Positions 7,092-11,816 of a stretch of 11,816 nt of DNA are shown piece by piece. The translations under genes and the position numbers were made by a program. Source of the DNA: Candidatus Egaibacter danicus (GTDB lineage Bacteria > Pseudomonadota > Gammaproteobacteria > Burkholderiales > Burkholderiaceae). The DNA lies in assembly GCA_011391115.1 (NCBI GenBank), contig JAABRC010000026.1, positions 1-11,816 on the forward strand, written 5' to 3'. Every line of letters begins with the position of its first letter. Position 1 is the first letter of the stretch. The notes below the pieces were generated by a model, which was not told the DNA's origin, searched no databases, and worked only from the letters and a program-made list of their open reading frames with translations.

Positions 7092-7609
7092 TGATTCGAC
7101 CAAGTCGTGATGAAGACATAGCAGCCATCACCGCCATTTATGCCCACCATGTGCTCAATGGCACCGGTACTTTCGAGGTCGACCCTCCCTCCGTGGCGGA
7201 CATGACCAGCCGCCGCGCAGATGTGCTTGCCAAAGGATTACCGTTCATCGTGGCCGAAGAGGCTGGGCAAGTGATCGGTTATGCCTACTGCACATGGTTC
7301 AAACCCCGCCCGGCGTACCGTTTTTCGGCAGAAGACTCGATCTATCTGGCACCGGGCGTCCACGGCAAGGGCATTGGACGTGCCTTGCTGGCCGAATTGG
7401 CAGCGCAGGCTGAACGGGTAGGCATCCGCAAACTGATCGCCGTGATTGGCGACTCCAGCAATGCCGGTTCGATTGGCGTACACCGCTCGCTGGGGTTTGA
7501 GCACGTTGGCATCCTCAAATCCTGCGGCTGGAAGTTCGACCAATGGCTGGACGTCGTGTTGATGGAAAAAGCACTCGGCCCGGGGGACTCAACACCTGCG
7601 CCACAATAG
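7085..7609 (+). CDS. GNAT-family N-acetyltransferase (phosphinothricin/methionine sulfoximine type)
   Basis: A 174-residue acetyl-CoA-dependent acetyltransferase. The N-terminus IRPSRDEDIAAITAIYAHHV (residues 4-23) and GTGTFE at 26-31 are typical of the Pat/MnaT (YncA-like) group. The acetyl-CoA binding motif is GVHGKGIGRALL at 91-102. VHRSLGFEHVG (132-142) and GWKFDQWLDVVLMEKAL near the C-terminus carry the group's usual W/D/M pattern. Such enzymes acetylate methionine sulfoximine, phosphinothricin or related amino acid analogues; the natural substrate here cannot be read from sequence. ATG 7085 is preferred, ATG 7091 is possible, and a TTG at 7076 would add three residues. No Shine-Dalgarno sequence is evident. 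It is divergent from rpsP and 4 bases ahead of the TM2 gene. Confidence 0.9.
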   Translation: MTMIRPSRDEDIAAITAIYAHHVLNGTGTFEVDPPSVADMTSRRADVLAKGLPFIVAEEAGQVIGYAYCTWFKPRPAYRFSAEDSIYLAPGVHGKGIGRALLAELAAQAERVGIRKLIAVIGDSSNAGSIGVHRSLGFEHVGILKSCGWKFDQWLDVVLMEKALGPGDSTPAPQ

Positions 7610-7613
7610 CCCG

Positions 7614-8054
7614 ATGAAAAACAAGACCGTAGCGGCATGGCTCGCTTTTGCGGGTGGGCCGTTGGGCCTTCACCGTTTTTATCTGGCGGGCTTTGGTGAC
7701 TTGCTGGGCTGGATGCTGCCCATCCCCACTGCTTTGGGCCTGTATGGCGTGCAGCGCATGCAAAACCTGGGCGTGGATGACACCTGGAGCTGGCTGTTGA
7801 TTCCGTTGCTGGGATTTACCATTGCAGGTTGCGCCTTGACAGCAATCGTTTACGGGCTGATGCCTGCCGAGAAGTGGAACGCCCGTTTCAACGCCCATGC
7901 AGTGCCTGACTCAACCTGCGGCAGCACCAACTGGCTGACCATTGGCGCCATTGCGGCTTCTTTGTTGATTGGCACCACCGTGCTGATGTCGTCCATCGTC
8001 TTCAGCGTCCAGCACTACTTTGAGTACCAAGAAACACGCAAGATTTCACAGTGA
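7614..8054 (+). CDS. Small TM2-domain membrane protein of unknown function
   Basis: A 146-residue membrane protein. The N-terminus carries the TM2 signature: a hydrophobic stretch, then GGPLGLHRFYLAGFGD (14-29), equivalent to the family's G..G.HRFYLG turn, followed by a second hydrophobic segment (about 31-46). Two more hydrophobic segments follow at about 57-81 and 107-131, so it is longer than a bare TM2 domain. The C-terminus is polar. TM2 proteins have no agreed bacterial function. It starts 4 bases after the GNAT stop, so the two are probably cotranscribed, with no clear ribosome site of its own. It converges on pit; the stop codons are 54 bases apart. Confidence 0.8.
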   Translation: MKNKTVAAWLAFAGGPLGLHRFYLAGFGDLLGWMLPIPTALGLYGVQRMQNLGVDDTWSWLLIPLLGFTIAGCALTAIVYGLMPAEKWNARFNAHAVPDSTCGSTNWLTIGAIAASLLIGTTVLMSSIVFSVQHYFEYQETRKISQ

Positions 8055-8108
8055 AATATGCCATTAGCCCATACAGGAATTGCGCAAGCAGCTACGTTTT
8101 TTGTAGCG
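8055..8108 (-). repeat. Hairpin-bearing intergenic element, possible Comamonadaceae dispersed repeat
   Basis: This fills exactly the gap between the converging stop codons of the TM2 gene and pit. On the minus strand GCTAC (8107-8103) pairs with GTAGC (8095-8091) around a 7-base A-rich loop, followed by TGCTTGCGC and later GGGCTAATGGC. I recall dispersed repeats of this shape (a stem ending TAGCTGCTTGCGC, then GGGCTA..GGC) in Comamonadaceae intergenic regions, but no second copy occurs in this window. The hairpin lacks a following T-run, so it is not a standard terminator, though it may end transcripts from both sides. Confidence 0.4.
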
Positions 8109-9119
8109 TCAGAAGATCTGCAGGCTGGCCCAGTAAGCAATCGCCGCAACAAAAGCGCTGGCTGGAATCGTCAGTATCCAGGCCCAGATGATGTTACCGG
8201 CTACCCCCCAGCGAACCGCACTGGCGCGCTGGGTTGCCCCCACCCCCACAATCGCGCCCGTGATGGTGTGCGTGGTCGATACGGGAATACCCAGAATGGC
8301 AGCCATGAACAGCGTCATGGCGCCACCGGTTTCGGCACAGAACCCGTGGACTGGTTTCAGCTTGGTCAGCCGCTGACCCATGGTTTTGACAATGCGCCAA
8401 CCCCCAAACAGCGTACCCAGGGCAATGGCCGAATAACAGCTCAACACCACCCAGCTTGGTGGGGCTTTGTCCCCCACTGCCGAGTAGCCGGTGGCGATGA
8501 GCAGCATCCAGACAATGCCGATGGTCTTTTGTGCATCGTTGCCGCCGTGACCCAGGCTGTATGCCCCCGCCGATACCAGTTGCAGGCGCCGGAACCAGCG
8601 GTCAACCCGGCTGGGCGTGGCGCGCCTGAAAGTCCAGGCCACCGCGATCAACATGACAGACCCCAGCACAAAGCCGAGCAATGGCGCGACAAAGATGAAA
8701 ACCACCGTTTTCATCACACTGGCGAACACCAAAGCCGAAGCACCAGCCTTGGATATCACCGCGCCCACAATCCCGCCAATGAGCGCATGCGAGGAACTGC
8801 TGGGAATGCCGTAATACCACGTGATGAAATTCCAGCTGATGGCGCCCACCAGGGCGCCAAACACCACATGGACATCCACCACGCCGGGCTGCGCCAATCC
8901 CTTGCCGATCGTGGCCGCCACGGTCAGCTGGAAAACAAAAATGGCGACAAAATTGAAGATGGCTGCAAACAGCACGGCCTGCCCCGGCTTCAAAACACCC
9001 GTTGACACCACCGTTGCAATGGAATTGGCTGCGTCATGAAATCCGTTCATGAAATCGAAAATCAGTGCCAGCACCACCAGCAAAATCACCACCCACAACC
9101 CGACCTGAGCCGAAACCAT
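8109..9119 (-). CDS. pit: Inorganic phosphate transporter, PiT family
   Basis: A 336-residue inner-membrane transporter that imports phosphate (as metal phosphate in symport with protons). The two inverted PiT signature halves are visible: FDFMNGFHDAANSIATVVST at 21-40 and SLGHGGNDAQKTIG at 188-201. Each is followed by a serine/threonine-rich re-entrant motif, GIPSSSSHAL at 104-113 and GIPVSTTHTITG at 277-288. About ten hydrophobic segments are spread over the length, and a basic cytoplasmic loop lies near 164-178. It is at the short end of the family (E. coli Pit is about 500), typical of the compact bacterial form found next to DUF47 proteins. The ATG at 9119 follows the DUF47 stop by 12 bases, with GAGG overlapping that stop codon. 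Confidence 0.95.
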   Translation of the reverse strand: MVSAQVGLWVVILLVVLALIFDFMNGFHDAANSIATVVSTGVLKPGQAVLFAAIFNFVAIFVFQLTVAATIGKGLAQPGVVDVHVVFGALVGAISWNFITWYYGIPSSSSHALIGGIVGAVISKAGASALVFASVMKTVVFIFVAPLLGFVLGSVMLIAVAWTFRRATPSRVDRWFRRLQLVSAGAYSLGHGGNDAQKTIGIVWMLLIATGYSAVGDKAPPSWVVLSCYSAIALGTLFGGWRIVKTMGQRLTKLKPVHGFCAETGGAMTLFMAAILGIPVSTTHTITGAIVGVGATQRASAVRWGVAGNIIWAWILTIPASAFVAAIAYWASLQIF

Positions 9120-9131
9120 GGCGCCCGGACC

Positions 9132-9779
9132 TCAGGAATTTTCGAGGACGATGCCCTCGATGACATTGGCCACATCTTCACACTTGTCGGTGATGGTTTC
9201 CAGCAATTCGTAGATCGCCTTGAGTTTGATCACTTCCCGCACATCGGGCTCTTCCCGGAAAAGTTTACTCATGGCACTGCGCATGATGCGGTCAGCGTCT
9301 GACTCCAGCTGGTCAATTTCTTCGCAGGTTTTCAGCGCTGCCTCGGCGGTCGCGTGGTCTGCAATTTTGGACAGCAGGCCAACCGCGTCGCGAACACGTT
9401 CGCAGCACTTCACGCTCACATCCGTCAGGCGCACGATCTCGTCCGTCATGTGATGGATGTCATACAAGGCCATGGTTTCGGCTGAATCCTGAATCAGGTC
9501 AGCAATATCGTCCATGGTGTTGATCAATGAGTGAATCTGCTCACGATCAATCGGCGTGATGAAGGTGATGTGAATCGCCTTGTTCACGTCATGGGTCACC
9601 CTGTCTGCCGCCCGCTCGGCGTTGTCCACATCCTGGTTGTACTTCTGGCGCAAGTGGGTGTCGCTGTAGTTCGCCACCAGCTTGGAGAAGGCGTGCGCTG
9701 CCTCCACAATCTTGTCGGCATGCTGATTGAACATTTCAAAAAAATTGCCTTCGCGCGGCAGCAATTTGGCAAACAGCAT
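9132..9779 (-). CDS. DUF47 (PhoU-like) family protein, partner of PiT
   Basis: A 215-residue, mostly helical cytosolic protein of the DUF47/TIGR00153 family, distantly related to PhoU. It has MLFAKLLPREGNFFEMFNQH at the N-terminus, the metal-binding-type helix pattern with NAERAADRVTHDV in the first half and EEIDQLESDADRIMRSAM in the second, and KCEDVANVIEGIVLENS at the end. These E/D-x3-D clusters match those that bind metal in PhoU. From family knowledge it modulates or assists the adjacent PiT transporter. The start is ATG 9779, with GGAGAG at 9789-9784 just upstream; the longer open frame to 9938 runs through the promoter region. It is the first gene of the pair with pit. Confidence 0.92.
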   Translation of the reverse strand: MLFAKLLPREGNFFEMFNQHADKIVEAAHAFSKLVANYSDTHLRQKYNQDVDNAERAADRVTHDVNKAIHITFITPIDREQIHSLINTMDDIADLIQDSAETMALYDIHHMTDEIVRLTDVSVKCCERVRDAVGLLSKIADHATAEAALKTCEEIDQLESDADRIMRSAMSKLFREEPDVREVIKLKAIYELLETITDKCEDVANVIEGIVLENS

Positions 9780-9795
9780 GGCTCTCTCCAGGGAA

Positions 9796-9829
9796 ATAAT
9801 ATGACCGTCTGATGACGATTTGGTGACTG
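9796..9829 (-). promoter_or_regulatory. Predicted Pho box (three heptamer repeats) and -10 of the DUF47-pit operon
   Basis: On the minus strand three heptamers lie at exact 11-base steps: CAGTCAC (9829-9823), TCGTCAT (9818-9812) and CGGTCAT (9807-9801), compared with the PhoB half-site CTGTCAT. The first two with their spacer match 13 of 18 positions of CTGTCATAWAWCTGTCAY. A -10-like TATTAT (9801-9796) begins 10 bases after the second unit, the spacing known for PhoB-activated promoters. The predicted transcript would then start near 9789 with a very short leader containing the ribosome site. Whether PhoB activates or represses here cannot be told from sequence. Confidence 0.6.
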
Positions 9830-9883
9830 CGGGGAGTGTAACCGCCGCCTTCAGAGCAGTTGAGCATCCAACACAAAAATTGC

Positions 9884-10252
9884 TCACGTGCCGCGAAAAA
9901 TGAAATAGACGGCGCCCACCATGCACAGAGCAGCCCACAGGTAATCCAGTTTGAGGGGCTCCTTCATGAAGACCACGGCAAACGGGACAAAAACTGTCAA
10001 CGTGATCACTTCCTGCAATATCTTCAGTTGGCCCACATTGAACCCGGCCTGCTGAAACCCGATCCGGTTGGCCGGAACCTGAAGCAGGTATTCAAACAGT
10101 GCAATCCCCCAACTGATCAGGGCTGCGATGTACCAGGGGCTGGTGGCCAGATTCTTGAGGTGCCCATACCAGGCAAAAGTCATGAAGACATTGCTGCCAA
10201 CCAGCAGCAAAACAGTTTGAAGGGACAGCGGAATGGATTGCAGGGCGTTCAT
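9884..10252 (-). CDS. DUF486 / DMT-like small membrane protein
   Basis: A 122-residue membrane protein with four hydrophobic segments (about 9-28, 40-59, 79-96 and 102-119), the layout of the DUF486 family, which resembles half of a drug/metabolite transporter and the small multidrug resistance proteins. Recognisable stretches are SNVFMTFAWYGHLK (20-33), FEYLLQVPANRIGF (53-66) and QLKILQEVITL (75-85). Function and substrate are unknown. The ATG at 10252 is supported by the conserved N-terminus. Upstream there are only 80 bases to the acnB stop, and these hold the acnB terminator, so its own promoter is unclear; a GATAAT at 10265-10260 is a candidate -10. Confidence 0.85.
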   Translation of the reverse strand: MNALQSIPLSLQTVLLLVGSNVFMTFAWYGHLKNLATSPWYIAALISWGIALFEYLLQVPANRIGFQQAGFNVGQLKILQEVITLTVFVPFAVVFMKEPLKLDYLWAALCMVGAVYFIFRGT

Positions 10253-10273
10253 GGACGTAATTATCCCGTAGCC

Positions 10274-10312
10274 AAAACAAAAAAGGCCCCTGCAACCGGG
10301 GTTGCAGGGGCC
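10274..10312 (-). terminator. Rho-independent terminator after acnB
   Basis: On the minus strand GGCCCCTGCAACC (10312-10300) can pair with GGTTGCAGGGGCC (10297-10285), leaving a tiny loop (in practice 12 bp and four bases), followed by TTTTTTGTTTT (10284-10274). It begins 20 bases after the acnB stop. On the plus strand the stem is not followed by a T-run, so it works in one direction only. Confidence 0.93.
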
Positions 10313-10332
10313 TGAAGAAAAGCGTGAAAGAC

Positions 10333-11816
10333 CTACACAGTAACGCTGTCTTTTACCGAGGCGGCAGCGTCGGTGTAGTCCTGTACCTTGTCGAAGTTGA
10401 GGTATTGGTAGATTTTGTCGCTGGCAGCCGTCAGAACACCCATATCAGCCATGTATTCGGCCTTGGTAGGAATGCGCCCCAGTTTGGAACAGATGGCGGC
10501 CAATTCGGCAGAACCCAGATACACGTTGCTGTTCTTGCCCAAGCGGTTGGGGAAGTTGCGCGTGGATGTGGAGAACACGGTTGCGCCCTCTTTCACCTGC
10601 GCCTGGTTGCCCATGCACAGACTGCAGCCCGGCATTTCCATGCGCGCACCGGCGGAACCCAAAACACCATAGTGGCCTTCTTCGCTCAACTGCTTGGCAT
10701 CCATCTTGGTGGGTGGCGCCATCCAGAGCTTCACGGGGATGTCGCGCTTGTTTTCGAGCAGCTTGGAGGCCGCGCGGAAGTGGCCGATGTTGGTCATGCA
10801 GGAACCGATGAAGACTTCATCGATTTTGGAGCCGGCTACCTCAGACAGGGTTTTCACATCGTCGGGGTCGTTCGGGCAGGCCACGATAGGCTCATGAATG
10901 TCTGCCAGGTCGATCTCAATGACGGCGGCGTATTCGGCATCGGCATCGCCCTTGAGCAATTGCGGGTCGGCCAGCCAGGCTTCCATCGCCTTGATACGGC
11001 GGTTGATGGTGCGCACATCGGAGTAACCCGTCGCAATCATCCACTTCAGCATCGTGATGTTGCTGTTGATGTATTCGATGATGGGCTCTTTGTTCAGATG
11101 AACCGTGCAACCACCGGCACTGCGCTCGGCGGATGCATCGCTCAGTTCAAACGCCTGTTCCACTTTCAGATCGGGCAATCCTTCGATTTCCAGAATGCGG
11201 CCCGAGAAGATGTTCTTCTTGCCCTGCTTGGCCACCGTCAGCAAGCCTGCCTTGATGGCGTACAGCGGAATGGCGTTCACCAGATCGCGCAGGGTGATAC
11301 CGGGCTGCATCTTGCCTTTGAAGCGCACCAGCACCGACTCAGGCATGTCCAGTGGCATCACGCCAGTAGCGGCACCAAACGCGACCAGACCGGAACCCGC
11401 AGGAAAGCTGATGCCGATGGGGAAACGCGTATGGCTGTCGCCGCCGGTGCCGACGGTATCGGGCAGCAACATGCGGTTCAACCAGGAGTGGATGATGCCG
11501 TCGCCCGGACGCAGTGGCACACCACCGCGGGTGCTGATGAAGTCCGGCAACTCATGATGCATCTTCACGTCCACAGGCTTCGGATAGGCGGCGGTATGGC
11601 AGAACGACTGCATCACCAGGTCAGCGCTGAAGCCCAGGCAGGCCAGGTCTTTCAGCTCGTCGCGGGTCATCGGGCCGGTGGTGTCCTGTGAACCCACGGA
11701 TGTCATCTTTGGCTCGCAATAGGTGCCGGGACGCACGCCCTGCTGGTTGCCCTTGACGACTGGGAGGCCACACGCACGACCCACCATTTTTTGCGCGAGT
11801 GTGAAACCCTTCTTGG
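10333..11816 (-). CDS. acnB: Aconitate hydratase B, N-terminal part missing
   Basis: The C-terminal 490 or so residues of the cytosolic TCA-cycle aconitase that interconverts citrate and isocitrate. AcnB type also acts in the methylcitrate cycle (2-methylisocitrate dehydratase). The frame is open to the right edge, reading KKGFTLAQK just before the first methionine, so the gene continues outside (full AcnB is about 860 residues; the HEAT-like and swivel domains are not in view). Conserved segments include [20 protein letters not shown] and [11 protein letters not shown]. The three [4Fe-4S] cysteines are present: the one in [12 protein letters not shown] (codon 10800-10798) and the two in PGCSLCMGN (codons 10626-10624 and 10617-10615). 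A strong terminator follows the TAG stop. Confidence 0.98.
   Translation of the reverse strand, partial: KKGFTLAQKMVGRACGLPVVKGNQQGVRPGTYCEPKMTSVGSQDTTGPMTRDELKDLACLGFSADLVMQSFCHTAAYPKPVDVKMHHELPDFISTRGGVPLRPGDGIIHSWLNRMLLPDTVGTGGDSHTRFPIGISFPAGSGLVAFGAATGVMPLDMPESVLVRFKGKMQPGITLRDLVNAIPLYAIKAGLLTVAKQGKKNIFSGRILEIEGLPDLKVEQAFELSDASAERSAGGCTVHLNKEPIIEYINSNITMLKWMIATGYSDVRTINRRIKAMEAWLADPQLLKGDADAEYAAVIEIDLADIHEPIVACPNDPDDVKTLSEVAGSKIDEVFIGSCMTNIGHFRAASKLLENKRDIPVKLWMAPPTKMDAKQLSEEGHYGVLGSAGARMEMPGCSLCMGNQAQVKEGATVFSTSTRNFPNRLGKNSNVYLGSAELAAICSKLGRIPTKAEYMADMGVLTAASDKIYQYLNFDKVQDYTDAAASVKDSVTV

Noticed and set aside
8058..9005. A 315-codon plus-strand open frame opposite pit
   Set aside because: The sequence is rich in H, R, P and G with no motif; the opposite strand encodes a clear PiT transporter.
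9861..9886. TGAGCA/TGCTCA inverted repeat at the end of the DUF486 gene as a terminator
   Set aside because: The stem is 6 bp with a 14-base loop and no T-run after it on the minus strand; the T-run is inside the loop.
9780..9938. Upstream extension of the DUF47 protein by 53 codons
   Set aside because: The extra stretch covers the Pho box and -10 region and looks unlike the family; ATG 9779 has GGAGAG just upstream and the family's usual MLFAKLLP start.
10324..11691. A 455-codon open frame on the plus strand opposite acnB
   Set aside because: It lies wholly antisense to a well-conserved aconitase, its product is rich in H, Q, G and R without recognisable motifs, and it begins just after the terminator stem with no promoter. 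It is a codon-bias shadow.

Overview
The window looks like ordinary chromosome from a betaproteobacterium, most likely Burkholderiales and probably a Comamonadaceae relative of Rhodoferax or Polaromonas. This rests on the protein sequences and on gene order: an M48 protease, a pterin dehydratase and rsgA in a row; nudL, a CobD-like gene and hisC in a row; and rpsP-rimM-trmD-rplS. The genus is inference. All genes look intact except the two cut by the window edges. I see no tRNA, rRNA, CRISPR array, insertion sequence, prophage or integron.

Positions 1-2022 (+): a tight run of an M48 zinc protease (5' end cut off), a 4a-hydroxytetrahydrobiopterin dehydratase and the ribosome-assembly GTPase RsgA. 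It converges, with only 23 bases between stop codons, on a minus-strand block at 2046-4808. In transcription order that block is a NudL-type CoA pyrophosphatase, a CobD/CbiB-like membrane protein and a HisC-type aminotransferase. The last two overlap by ATGA.

Positions 4822-6963 (-): the conserved rpsP-rimM-trmD-rplS operon (ribosomal protein S16, 16S processing factor, tRNA m1G37 methyltransferase, ribosomal protein L19). It starts from a good -10 box near 7064-7069 with a structured leader and ends in a strong terminator at 4822-4857. The nudL block begins only about 14 bases beyond that terminator.

Positions 7085-8054 (+): a GNAT acetyltransferase of the phosphinothricin/methionine-sulfoximine type and, four bases later, a small TM2-domain membrane protein. 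They converge on a minus-strand phosphate-transport pair at 8109-9779, a DUF47/PhoU-like protein followed by a PiT phosphate transporter. The short gap between the converging genes holds a hairpin that resembles a dispersed repeat I recall from Comamonadaceae. Upstream of the phosphate pair are three GTCA-centred heptamers at exact 11-base spacing. They read as a Pho box placed correctly against a -10 element, and this is the most interesting regulatory signal in the window.

Positions 9884-11816 (-): a small DUF486/DMT-like membrane protein, then a strong terminator, then the C-terminal part of aconitase B, which runs off the right edge.

I did not find an undescribed multi-gene system. The points worth a second look are regulatory (Pho box, rpsP leader, operon start beside a terminator) and one gene whose family name may mislead (the CobD/CbiB-like protein).
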